NCBI GenBank assembly: GCA_001897375.1
Contig: MKSU01000018.1
Span: 1 to 64,000, forward strand
Length of the DNA: 64,000 bases
Direction of reading: 5' to 3'
Source of the DNA: Sphingomonas sp. 67-36
GTDB taxonomy: Bacteria; Pseudomonadota; Alphaproteobacteria; Sphingomonadales; Sphingomonadaceae
Shown: positions 33,324 through 40,775 of the stretch, piece after piece
How the letters are laid out: every line of letters begins with the position of its first letter
Position numbering within the stretch: position 1 is the stretch's first letter
Translations under genes and position numbers: made by a program
The notes under the pieces: generated by a model
The model's database searches: none
What the model was told of the DNA's origin: nothing
The model's input: the letters and a program-made list of their open reading frames with translations, nothing else

Positions 33324-34240
33324 GCGGCGCCGAGAACGTGGGCTTGACCACGGCAGAGCCAGAGCTGTTCGACAACAGCACCGACCCGGAGAGCCTGAAT
33401 ATTGGCCCCTCGTTAACACGAGCGAGGCGGCTGTCGATCGAGCGGCTCGAGCGGGTTGTCCGTGAATATGCCCCGACGCACATCATCGCGACCGTTTCCG
33501 GTGGTCGAGATAGTGCGGCGGAGGTGGAATTTGCCCGCGAGATAGGGGTGAAAATCGACCTACTACTGCATTGTCGAACGGGAACCGGCATTCGCGAAAC
33601 GACCGAACATGTCGTAGATTATTATGGCAATCTTGGCCCCAATTTCGTCGTGGCGGACGCCGGCAACGCCTACGAGCGCTATGTCATGCGCAAGGGGTTT
33701 TTCGGCATCGGCCGGCAAGCGCATAACTTCTCGTATCGCATCCTGAAGGCCGATCCGATGCGCGCGGCGATTTCGCGCGAGATCCGCAAAGGACGACGCG
33801 GCATCCGGACCTTGATCTTGAACGGCGCCCGCGCGTTGGAGAGCGACAACCGGCGCCTCAATCTGCCCGAGACGCGCTTCGACAAGGGCAATCTGTGGGT
33901 GAATATCATCCATGATTGGAGCCAAGGCGATCGTGATCGGTATCTCCGTCTGCGTCAGACGCCAATCAATCCCGTCGCGGTGCAGCTTTGCCGCTCTGGC
34001 GAGTGCATGTGCGGCACGATGCAAACTGCGCAAGTTCGCGGAGAGGCGGCAGCGATCTACCCCGAATGGGGCGCATGGCTGAATGACCTGGAGCGCCGCG
34101 CTCGGGCCAAGCACGGCTGGGGCTGGGGCGAGGCGATGCCGAAGCCCGCTGACCCACGACAGATCGATATGTTTCAGCCGATGTGCGTCGGCTGCGCGCG
34201 CGACGATCAGCGCGATGACCGTTCGGGAGATACAACATGA
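33320..34240 (+). CDS. PAPS-reductase-like PP-loop ATP pyrophosphatase
   Basis: 306 residues from GTG 33320 (GTGA overlap). The PP-loop SGGRDS is at about 60-65, and LNGARALESDNRR (about 168-180) matches the G-x-R-x-x-E-S signature of PAPS reductase/FAD synthetase-like proteins. Cysteines follow as C224-x4-C229-x-C231 (CRSGECMCG) and C289-x2-C292, likely binding a metal or FeS cluster. Members adenylate substrates for sulfur transfer or amidation. In a phage it may serve nucleic-acid modification, nucleotide metabolism or counter-defence; no partner gene is obvious. Confidence 0.75.
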   Translation: MSGAENVGLTTAEPELFDNSTDPESLNIGPSLTRARRLSIERLERVVREYAPTHIIATVSGGRDSAAEVEFAREIGVKIDLLLHCRTGTGIRETTEHVVDYYGNLGPNFVVADAGNAYERYVMRKGFFGIGRQAHNFSYRILKADPMRAAISREIRKGRRGIRTLILNGARALESDNRRLNLPETRFDKGNLWVNIIHDWSQGDRDRYLRLRQTPINPVAVQLCRSGECMCGTMQTAQVRGEAAAIYPEWGAWLNDLERRARAKHGWGWGEAMPKPADPRQIDMFQPMCVGCARDDQRDDRSGDTT

Positions 34241-35154
34241 CCAACACCCCCGCCGAGACGGTGGAGTGGCTGCGCGAGGCAGCGGACGCAATCATAGGCG
34301 ATCTAGGTTCAGTCGATATGGATGGCTATTATACCGGGGCTGTCCACAAGTCCGACGTTGAGCATTTGAAAAAGCTCCTCGCCGCCCTAACCGCCCCGGC
34401 ACCGTCCGCGAGTGTGGCGGGGGAGGCGAAAACGGAATGGCGCTGCTTCCACTGTAGCGAGGTGTTCACCGATCGTCCGTGCGCGGAACGACATTTCGGC
34501 CGCGATGAGGGGAAGACGCCAGCCTGCATCATCAAGGGCGCGGATGGCGGCTTGCTCCGAGCGCTTCGGGATGCGGAGAACCAAGCCGACGAGGCCATTG
34601 CGCTGATGCACAGCGAAAGCACCGATGTAGCGAAGGCCTATGGTCGCGCGAGCGCCCGGCACACTCAGGCGCTAATGGCCGCCGAAGAAGCGGGCTACGA
34701 GAAGGGCTTGGCAGACGGTCGCGCCCTCCCGTCCAATCCTGACGCACCGGATCGGGTGACGGAGGGGGAGGGCGAACGCATTGCCATTCGCGATTACCTC
34801 TTTGCATGTTCGGCGGAAGCTAACCGGCAATCATTGAAATTCGCGAGCGCCGGCAACAGGCTGATTGCCCGCGATTGCAAGACCGAGTGCAAAGCATACA
34901 GCACCGCCGCCGCGATGATCGAGCGTGAAGATCATGCTTCCTATCGTCCGCTCGCCACCACCCCCGCGCGGCTGCTGGAGGAGAATGAGGCGCTTCGGGC
35001 GGCGCTGGAGCCTTTCGTCCGCCATGGTCGGGCAATCGGGGCCTTCAGCGGTGACAATGGCCCGTACTGGATAATGACCGACGAAGGCCACCGCGACGTC
35101 CCTGCTGCCGACTTCCATGCCGCCCGCGCGGCCCTCGGCGGAGGCGCGAAGTGA
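34237..35154 (+). CDS. Large accessory protein with zinc-finger-like motif
   Basis: 305 residues; ATG 34237 overlaps the previous stop (ATGA). A Cys/His cluster WRCFHCSEVFTDRPCAERHF (C-x2-C-x8-C-x3-H, about 68-88) looks like a zinc finger. The rest is helical, including ALRDAENQADEAIALMHSES, and ends with a beta-rich segment (GDNGPYWIMTDEGHRDVPAA). Looks like a mosaic of phage accessory modules. Function unknown. Confidence 0.62.
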   Translation: MTNTPAETVEWLREAADAIIGDLGSVDMDGYYTGAVHKSDVEHLKKLLAALTAPAPSASVAGEAKTEWRCFHCSEVFTDRPCAERHFGRDEGKTPACIIKGADGGLLRALRDAENQADEAIALMHSESTDVAKAYGRASARHTQALMAAEEAGYEKGLADGRALPSNPDAPDRVTEGEGERIAIRDYLFACSAEANRQSLKFASAGNRLIARDCKTECKAYSTAAAMIEREDHASYRPLATTPARLLEENEALRAALEPFVRHGRAIGAFSGDNGPYWIMTDEGHRDVPAADFHAARAALGGGAK

Positions 35155-35312
35155 TCGCGCGTCGTCAGCCTCGTGGGCGTTGTAGCCAGTGCGGCCGGCT
35201 GGGAATGGGACAATGGACTGATAGCGGGCGCGGGTCGGCTGCGCTGCGCGTCCGCACCTGCGTCTATTGCGCGCACCAGATACGCGCGGCCCTCGGCGGG
35301 GAGACGCGGTGA
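35151..35312 (+). CDS. Small zinc-ribbon protein
   Basis: 53 codons from GTG 35151, overlapping the previous stop (GTGA). It contains RGRCSQCGRL and RVRTCVYCAHQ, two C-x2-C knuckles about 25 residues apart, a classic small zinc ribbon, with many arginines. It ends just before the convergent regulator gene. Likely nucleic-acid binding or a protein-contact module; unknown role. Confidence 0.55.
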   Translation: MIARRQPRGRCSQCGRLGMGQWTDSGRGSAALRVRTCVYCAHQIRAALGGETR

Positions 35313-35319
35313 TGGGCGG

Positions 35320-35517
35320 CTACTTGCCCTTCTCGGCGCGCGCGAGTTTCTCGGTCACTGCATCGCGGATGAACGCTGCCGTCTTGTTCGGGCCGGCCAC
35401 CGCTTCAATGCGCGCGATTTGCTCGGCGCTCAAGCGCACGGTCAGCGGTCGAACTCCGAGTGGCGGCCTTCCCATGCGCGCCGGATTATCCGCAACCGCT
35501 TTGTGTGTCGATGCCAT
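35320..35517 (-). CDS. Ribbon-helix-helix transcriptional regulator
   Basis: 65 residues from ATG 35517 (MASTHKAVADNPARMGRPPL). VRPLTVRLSAEQIARIEAVA followed by NKTAAFIRDAVTEKLARAEK is a ribbon-helix-helix (Arc/CopG type) DNA-binding domain. It is divergent from the 35597 gene, and the gap between them carries three CGCAACCG repeats, so it probably represses itself and the rightward genes. The longer frame upstream reads through the operator and is rejected. Confidence 0.75.
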   Translation of the reverse strand: MASTHKAVADNPARMGRPPLGVRPLTVRLSAEQIARIEAVAGPNKTAAFIRDAVTEKLARAEKGK

Positions 35518-35578
35518 AAAGTTTCCGCAACCGCTTATTGACAGTATCCGCAACCGGATATATCTATAAGCGCAACCG
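35491..35578. promoter_or_regulatory. CGCAACCG operator array of the ribbon-helix-helix regulator
   Basis: CGCAACCG occurs at 35526-35533, 35549-35556 and 35571-35578, spaced 23 and 22 bases (two helical turns), and once more at 35491-35498 inside the regulator gene. The array covers the AT-rich gap (TTATTGACAGTAT, GATATATCTATAA) where the divergent promoters must lie. This is typical of cooperative binding by ribbon-helix-helix dimers. Confidence 0.68.
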
Positions 35579-35596
35579 GATATGGAGGCAAGTGAG

Positions 35597-35833
35597 ATGG
35601 TTATCGCAAGGGTGAATTTGGCAGATTTCATGGTCACGGGGCGCGGGGCGTTTCCGTTCGATATGCTCCGTTATGATGAATGCTGGCCTGTCGATGCTGA
35701 TGCCGCTTCCGCGCTGGCGGACGATGTTGGGCGTCGCACGGTGTCGCTTCGCACCTACCGGGAGAGCAACATCCATCCGGCGCGCTGGGACAGCTTCGGA
35801 TGGTCCGTGACACGTAACCCGGAGTGCCGCTGA
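35597..35833 (+). CDS. Early accessory protein, unknown
   Basis: 78 residues from ATG 35597, nine bases after GGAGG; an ATG at 35582 would overlap that site. It includes FMVTGRGAFPFDMLRYDECW and SNIHPARWDSFGWSVTRNPE. It is the first gene right of the CGCAACCG operators. No family is recognised. Confidence 0.6.
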   Translation: MVIARVNLADFMVTGRGAFPFDMLRYDECWPVDADAASALADDVGRRTVSLRTYRESNIHPARWDSFGWSVTRNPECR

Positions 35834-35834
35834 A

Positions 35835-36089
35835 ATGTTCGAGGCAGGCCTTCTCCCGTATGCGGTCAAGCCGGCGGCAGGGCATAAATGCAGCGGACGA
35901 CCGCACATGATGTTCGTGCTGTATTGTGAATGTGGCTGGCGAACTGTTCCAAATCCGGAACGCGCTGGGGCGTATGCCGATTGGCGCAGGCACGCGCTTG
36001 AGCATGGCGGCGAGCTTGAGAGCCATGAGGAGCATAAGAAGCGGGAGAACCGATACCGGCGCAAGCTCGGGCTGGAGGAACGCCCATGA
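35835..36089 (+). CDS. Small accessory protein with Cys pairs
   Basis: 84 residues starting MFEAGLLPYAVKPAAGHKCS. LYCECGWRTVPNPERAGAYA and later WRRHALEHGGELESHEEHKK give one CxC, a lone upstream C and several histidines, perhaps a metal site. The tail is strongly charged. It starts one base after the previous stop. Function unknown. Confidence 0.58.
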   Translation: MFEAGLLPYAVKPAAGHKCSGRPHMMFVLYCECGWRTVPNPERAGAYADWRRHALEHGGELESHEEHKKRENRYRRKLGLEERP

Positions 36090-36325
36090 CCCCGCCTGAC
36101 ATCGCCGCCATCGCGCGGAGGCGCATCAACGAAGACGGGTCGATCAACTTCCCCGAATACATGCTCAGCAAAGGCAAGGTGTGCGCCGATCTTCGCGAGG
36201 TGTACGCCCGCATCGTTCGCGCCACTCACGCCGATCGCCAGTTAGCAGCCGAAAAGCGGCTCGCGCTCGAATGGTGCCGAGCAAACGGCAATCCTCACCT
36301 CCTGTCGGGAAAGCAAGCATCATGA
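36086..36325 (+). CDS. Small accessory protein, unknown
   Basis: 79 residues starting MTPPDIAAIARRRINEDGSI, ATG overlapping the previous stop (ATGA). It is helical and charged, with LREVYARIVRATHADRQLAA. Its own stop overlaps the next ATG. No family is recognised. Confidence 0.57.
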   Translation: MTPPDIAAIARRRINEDGSINFPEYMLSKGKVCADLREVYARIVRATHADRQLAAEKRLALEWCRANGNPHLLSGKQAS

Positions 36326-36483
36326 GAGACGCGAGGGTCGTTTGCCCAAACTTCGAAGATCATACGCCTTGCCCCGAAGGCTATATTGCATGGCACGCGT
36401 GGGCAGAGGAAATGATGAAAACACACCGCCAAATTAAATGTCCTGGATGCGGACGTTATTCAATTTGGGAGCGCCGCCCATGA
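36322..36483 (+). CDS. Small zinc-ribbon-like protein
   Basis: 53 residues starting MRDARVVCPNFEDHTPCPEG and ending KCPGCGRYSIWERRP. Four cysteines (two spaced, then C-x2-C) form a probable zinc ribbon. It is coupled to both neighbours by four-base overlaps. Function unknown. Confidence 0.55.
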   Translation: MRDARVVCPNFEDHTPCPEGYIAWHAWAEEMMKTHRQIKCPGCGRYSIWERRP

Positions 36484-37028
36484 CTAACCCGACGGAATTG
36501 CTGCCGCGCCCGTTCTGCGGGGGCGACGAACTCAGCCATGGATACGATAACGCCGGCATCTATCAGTCGGTCGTTCGGTGCCATGCCGACGACTGTGGCG
36601 CGGCGATCGTGCTCGTCGGGCAATCCGAGGGCGACGCGATTGCCGCATGGAACACCCGCGCCGCCCCCGCACCTGTCGCGAGCGAGGAGGTGGAGCGGGT
36701 GCGGGATACGCTCGCGGCGATATCAGCTTTTTCGACTGATCCCGACCCGCGTAGTGCTGGCAAAATCCTGATGGTGCATTTCAGCCGCCGGCATACCGCC
36801 GCCGATCGGCAAGCGATTCTCGATGCACTCAACGCCACCGCTCTCTCCCTCACAACCCCAGCGCGGGCGGTGAGCAGGGAGAAGGTGGAGTCCGGTATCC
36901 GCATCGCGATCTGGAACGCGGCAAAGAACCGCGGAATGGGCCAAGATGCTGCGATCGCTCTCGTTTCTGGCGCGATGGTCGAGCCGGCGATGGTGAGCGT
37001 CCTCGCGCTGATCGGGGGTGGGGAATGA
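36480..37028 (+). CDS. Lar-like restriction-alleviation-type zinc protein, degenerate
   Basis: 182 residues from ATG 36480 (ATGA overlap). The N-terminus LLPRPFCGGDELSH, then VVRCHADDCGAAIVL and AIAAWNTRAAPA, matches the Lar zinc-ribbon layout (LKPCPFCGG ... C..CGA ... AI..WN.R). The first cysteine of CPFC is replaced by R, so the metal site lacks one usual ligand. The C-terminal part (about 65-182) is helical and of unknown type. Lar-type proteins modulate host type I restriction; the role here is inference. Confidence 0.6.
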   Translation: MTNPTELLPRPFCGGDELSHGYDNAGIYQSVVRCHADDCGAAIVLVGQSEGDAIAAWNTRAAPAPVASEEVERVRDTLAAISAFSTDPDPRSAGKILMVHFSRRHTAADRQAILDALNATALSLTTPARAVSREKVESGIRIAIWNAAKNRGMGQDAAIALVSGAMVEPAMVSVLALIGGGE

Positions 37029-37510
37029 CCTTCGACCCCACATTTGCTTTCTACCGTGACGTACGCCATCTCAATCTGGATCCGCCGGAGGAATTCTGGA
37101 CGGAGATCCGCGATGAGACACGACGCACCTTCGAGGATCGCCGCGCTAGCTATCCCAGCCGCGTCGCCAAGGGCCGCATCTCCCGGCAGGAAGCCGATCA
37201 CGAACTCCGCGTCGCGCGCAGCCTCGCCGAAGGGTGGCTCGGCATCCCGCGCTCACCCAACGCGCCACTGGCCACGACGGTCGAAGAACTGCACGCATTA
37301 CGCCGCGAGATCACGCTGCGCCGCCAGCGCTGGCCGCGCCTGGTCGAACTCCGCCGCATGACGGCGGAGGAAATGGACCGCCGCATCTTGCTGCTTGAAA
37401 TATGCCACGATGTGATGTGGCATGGCTCATCGGTGCCGGAGGTTCAGGCCGCGCGCGCGGAACTGGCCCGGTTTCGACATCAGCAAGCGGCGCTCAAACG
37501 CGCCGCCTGA
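37025..37510 (+). CDS. Helical accessory protein before the integrase
   Basis: 161 residues starting MTFDPTFAFYRDVRHLNLDP, four-base overlap with the previous gene. It has long charged helices (FWTEIRDETRRTFEDRRASY, VEELHALRREITLRRQRWPR). It is the last of the overlapping chain before the integrase. No family is recognised. Confidence 0.58.
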   Translation: MTFDPTFAFYRDVRHLNLDPPEEFWTEIRDETRRTFEDRRASYPSRVAKGRISRQEADHELRVARSLAEGWLGIPRSPNAPLATTVEELHALRREITLRRQRWPRLVELRRMTAEEMDRRILLLEICHDVMWHGSSVPEVQAARAELARFRHQQAALKRAA

Positions 37511-37536
37511 CAACCTGCCATAGGATCGCCCCCGCC

Positions 37537-38814
37537 ATGGCCAAGATCACGATCGAATTTCTCCGCGAGAAGGTAACCGCCGGCGGTCTCCGCTATTACT
37601 GGCAGCCCTCCGCCACGCTGAAGGCGGCTGGGTGGAAGGCGTTGTCGCTCGGGTTGGACGAGGAGGCGGCGATACGCGCCGCCAGGGCGCGCAACGCCGA
37701 GATCGCCGCATGGCGCGCCGGGGATGCCAGCCCGAAGGACGTCAAGCGGATCGAGAAACGCCATACTGTCGATGCCATCATCGCGCTGTACCGCGAGCAG
37801 CGCGTGAAGCGCCTCAAGGACAAGACGCAGACGGAATATGAGAGCAAGCTGCGCGTCATCTCCCGCTGGTCCGGCCGGGAGCGGATGGACGGCATCACGC
37901 TCGACAATATCCGCGCCTTCCGCGACGCGCTCTACGCGCCGCGCAAGAATGGCGAGGTGAAGTCCACCACCGCCTACAACACGCTCAAGGTCATGCGCTC
38001 GCTGTGGAGTTGGGCGCACGCCAACGAGCATATCGCCGTCAACCCGGCCACGAAGGATCTCGATATCGAAACGCCGGCGCCGCGCCAGCAATTCGCCGGC
38101 GCGCTGGCGCGGCTGGCGCTGGTCGACGCCGCGATCGCGCTCGCGCGGCCGAACATGGCCGCCGCGATCATCCTCGCCTATACGATCGGCCAGCGCGAGG
38201 AGGATCTGCTCAAGCTCCTCCAGACGCGCTACGACGAGATCCACCAGTTCGAGGCCGACGATCCCGCCGTTTACGATCGACTGGTCGCGCGCGAGCCGGA
38301 CGGCCGCCTGTTCGGCGTCCGCGTCCGCCAGGGCAAGACCGATCGCTGGGTCGGCGTCCCCGTCACCGGCGACGCGCGCAAGCAGCTCGAGGCCGGCGTG
38401 CTGGGCGCGCGAGGCAGGGGGCTGACCACGATCCTTTATGACGAGGTGAGGGGGCAGACGTGGACTGCCCCCGATCGCAAGGAACGCCGCATCCGCCAGA
38501 TGTATTTCCAGCGCGCATTCAGCGCGATCCGCGCCAAGGCGGTCGAGCGCCTCACCGCCGCTGGCGATGCCGAGCTGGCTGCCGAGGTGGCGGATCTCCA
38601 GTTCCGCGACCTGCGACGCACCTGCGTCGTGATGATGGGCGAGCGCGGCATCCCCGATCACCTGATTTCGGCGATCACCGGCCACAAGCTCGAGACGGTG
38701 AAGAAGATCCTGGAGGTATATCTTCCGCGCACCACAGGCATGGCGATGCTCGCGGTCGATCTCGCCCAGGCGCGTGCGCCCAGAGAGGCCGCTCGGCCGC
38801 GCAAGTTAGCGTGA
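37537..38814 (+). CDS. int: Tyrosine-recombinase integrase
   Basis: 425 residues from ATG 37537. The core-binding domain spans about 75-165 (HTVDAIIALYREQRVKRLKD). The catalytic domain has R220 (YTIGQREEDLL), K267 (RQGKTDRW), R360 (FRDLRRT), H383 (TGHKLE) and nucleophile Y395 (EVYLPRT). The usual H of the HxxR motif is R357 here, a tolerated but less common variant. It integrates and, with an excision factor, excises the prophage; the nearby tRNA-Gly marks the right end. Confidence 0.9.
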   Translation: MAKITIEFLREKVTAGGLRYYWQPSATLKAAGWKALSLGLDEEAAIRAARARNAEIAAWRAGDASPKDVKRIEKRHTVDAIIALYREQRVKRLKDKTQTEYESKLRVISRWSGRERMDGITLDNIRAFRDALYAPRKNGEVKSTTAYNTLKVMRSLWSWAHANEHIAVNPATKDLDIETPAPRQQFAGALARLALVDAAIALARPNMAAAIILAYTIGQREEDLLKLLQTRYDEIHQFEADDPAVYDRLVAREPDGRLFGVRVRQGKTDRWVGVPVTGDARKQLEAGVLGARGRGLTTILYDEVRGQTWTAPDRKERRIRQMYFQRAFSAIRAKAVERLTAAGDAELAAEVADLQFRDLRRTCVVMMGERGIPDHLISAITGHKLETVKKILEVYLPRTTGMAMLAVDLAQARAPREAARPRKLA

Positions 38815-38821
38815 GGTTTAC

Positions 38822-39109
38822 ATGGGGCTCAATGTAATAGTTACGACGCTCGACGGGCGACAGCATCCCGACTGGGATGATGGCAGATACAGCGGTGATC
38901 GCGCGTTGTTCGGCATTGCTAACGCCGTACCTCGGATCGACCACATAGCCGATCCTGGCTTCGGCGGAGCAAACGATTGGTACTGGCGACCTGCCGATTT
39001 CGATGCTTTTCGCGCAGCTGAATGGCCAGCGGAGAACCGCGCTCGCTGGGCTAAGCTCGCGGATATTCTCGAGAAGGCCCCAGAGTTTTGGATCTTCATG
39101 TCGATATGA
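38822..39109 (+). CDS. Small protein between integrase and attachment side
   Basis: 95 residues starting MGLNVIVTTLDGRQHPDWDD. It has many W, D and A residues (FGGANDWYWRPADFDAFRAA). It starts eight bases after the integrase stop with only GTGAGG upstream. Located outside the integrase at the prophage edge, it could be a lysogeny-expressed cargo gene. No family is recognised. Confidence 0.6.
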   Translation: MGLNVIVTTLDGRQHPDWDDGRYSGDRALFGIANAVPRIDHIADPGFGGANDWYWRPADFDAFRAAEWPAENRARWAKLADILEKAPEFWIFMSI

Positions 39110-39153
39110 CCGGCTTGCGTCGGGAGAGCGCCCTAGCTATCTCCACGCAGCCC

Positions 39154-39186
39154 ATGTTGGAATTCCAACGGAATGAATGTTGGAAT
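39154..39186. repeat. Palindrome and direct repeat near the right prophage end
   Basis: GTTGGAATTCCAAC (39156-39169) is a perfect 14-base palindrome, and ATGTTGGAAT occurs at 39154-39163 and again at 39177-39186. They lie between the last phage gene and tRNA-Gly, so they could be integrase arm sites, a crossover region or an operator. The remaining bases of this gap show nothing else. Confidence 0.45.
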
Positions 39187-39229
39187 GACAGTGGGCCCGG
39201 CAAGGAAAACGAAGCGTTTTCAGTGCGTT

Positions 39230-39303
39230 GCGGGTATAGCACAATGGTAGTGCAGCAGCCTTCCAAGCTGAATACACGGGTTCGATTCCCGTTACCCGCT
39301 CCA
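39230..39303 (+). tRNA. tRNA-Gly(TCC)
   Basis: The acceptor arms GCGGGTA and TACCCGC pair fully, the anticodon loop CTTCCAA gives anticodon TCC, the T-loop reads GGTTCGATTCC and the CCA tail is encoded. It is intact. The prophage lies on its 5' side, which is unusual for tRNA-targeted integration. Confidence 0.95.
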
Positions 39304-39435
39304 TAATCCTGTCTCACGGCGTCGGGACGCCCCCTGAAGCGCTGTCCCAAAAATAGACGCCACTCGATAAATTCTGGCTTGTTCGCAATCGGTGCAGTGA
39401 CCGCGCATTAACCTCCGCCGCCTAGATCGGCGGGC

Positions 39436-40707
39436 ATGAAAGTGACCCCGCTCCTCGCTCTCATCGCGCTTGTTCCGGTGGCTGGCTGCGCCGGTTCGGA
39501 CCAGGCTGCTTCCTCCGCGACGTTCGCGGTCGCCGCGCCGAAGGACACGCCTCCGGGGCAGGCCAAGGGCGGCGCGACCTCCACTTCCGGACCCGCGCCC
39601 GTGTCGTCGCCGACCCCGACGCCCACGCCGACCCCGACGCCTGTCGCGGTTTCGACGCCGACGCCGGTGCCGACGCCAGCGGCATCGCAATCCACCACGC
39701 CGGTCAGCGCGGCGGAATGGATCGCGATGCTGAAGGCGGCGACGCCGGGCAGCACGATCGACCTTGGCAATCGCCCGGTGACGTTCGCGCGTTATACCGG
39801 CCTGTCGAACGTGACGATCAAGGGCGGCGTGTTCGGTATGATCGTCCTCGACCAATGGAAGAACGTCACTTTCTCGGGCACCCAGTTCGAGCCGCGCAAC
39901 GGCGACAACCCCGCCGGCTCGTTGATCATCGCCTACCAGCCGGACGGGCTGCACTTCGACGGCGTTACCTTCGTCGGTGCGCTGAACGCGGCCGGGCAGC
40001 TTGGTTTCGCTTCGATCGGCGTGCGCGGCGGCAACAACGTCTCCGTCACCAGATCGAATTTCCACGATATCGGCAATTACCTCTCGTTCCTCCGCACGAC
40101 CAATGTGCAGGTGACCGACAACACCTTCACCAACATCCGCGAGGGCCTGGACCTCGTCGGCGTCGCCAATGCAGTGGTGGCGCGGAACACGTTCGGCCCG
40201 TTTCGGCCGGCGCCGGGGGATCATTCGGACGGTATCCAGCTATTCACCGCTGGCCTGACGCTTGCCACCGATCACGGCGCGCAGAACGTGCTGATCGAGG
40301 ACAATCTCGTCGATCCGGGCGCGGGGTATCGCGCGCAGGGTATCTTCATGCGCGACGAGGCGGCGCTCGCCGCCCTGGGACGCGGCTATTCCAATATCAC
40401 GATCCGCAACAACGCGATGATCGGCACCGGCTGGCACGGCATCGCCGCGATGGACCCGGTCCAGAATCTCCTGATCGAGGGCAATCGGCTGTTGATCCGG
40501 CTCGGCACCGACGGCGTGACCGACAACTGGATCCTGATCAAGTCAGGTGGTGGGACGGTGCGCAACAATTACGCCGGCAGCATCAACCTCACCGCCGCGA
40601 CGGTGGCCAGCGGCAATACCTCGGTAAAGCGCGCGGCGACGACGACGGAGATTTCAACGGCCGATACCTGGGTCGCGCAACTGATGCAGGCCGCGGCGGC
40701 GCAATAG
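39436..40707 (+). CDS. Beta-helix lipoprotein with proline-threonine linker
   Basis: 423 residues. The signal peptide MKVTPLLALIALVPVAGC ends in a lipobox cysteine. A P/T-rich linker (SPTPTPTPTPTPVAVSTPTP, about 58-85) precedes a right-handed parallel beta-helix (about 100-385) with repeated N-x-x-I/V rungs such as NVTIKGGVF, NVLIEDNLV and NITIRNNAM. Related folds bind or cleave polysaccharides. No catalytic residues can be assigned. Surface location is inferred. It is the first host gene after the tRNA. Confidence 0.8.
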   Translation: MKVTPLLALIALVPVAGCAGSDQAASSATFAVAAPKDTPPGQAKGGATSTSGPAPVSSPTPTPTPTPTPVAVSTPTPVPTPAASQSTTPVSAAEWIAMLKAATPGSTIDLGNRPVTFARYTGLSNVTIKGGVFGMIVLDQWKNVTFSGTQFEPRNGDNPAGSLIIAYQPDGLHFDGVTFVGALNAAGQLGFASIGVRGGNNVSVTRSNFHDIGNYLSFLRTTNVQVTDNTFTNIREGLDLVGVANAVVARNTFGPFRPAPGDHSDGIQLFTAGLTLATDHGAQNVLIEDNLVDPGAGYRAQGIFMRDEAALAALGRGYSNITIRNNAMIGTGWHGIAAMDPVQNLLIEGNRLLIRLGTDGVTDNWILIKSGGGTVRNNYAGSINLTAATVASGNTSVKRAATTTEISTADTWVAQLMQAAAAQ

Positions 40708-40775
40708 CGTTGCGTTGCCTGCCTGGACGGCCGGGCGCTGACGTGGGGAAAAGAAGGTAGGGCCGGTCGACGGCT

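Larger units (their letters stand above)
1..39229. mobile_element. Temperate podovirus-like prophage, left end outside window
   Basis: A continuous phage gene set lies between the left edge and tRNA-Gly: lysis, tail, ejection, capsid, packaging, replication, immunity and integrase genes. The virion genes follow T7-type order (portal, scaffold, capsid, tail tubular A and B, internal proteins, spike). There is a tyrosine integrase and divergent repressor/Cro genes, so it is temperate. No phage RNA polymerase or DNA polymerase is visible. The right limit is placed between the small gene after the integrase and the tRNA-Gly; the left limit and the att repeat are not visible. No essential virion gene looks disrupted, so it may be functional. 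Confidence 0.93.

Noticed and set aside
39307-39420. Possible duplicate attachment core just right of the tRNA
   Set aside because: No second copy of the tRNA 3' end or of the 39154 repeat was found here.
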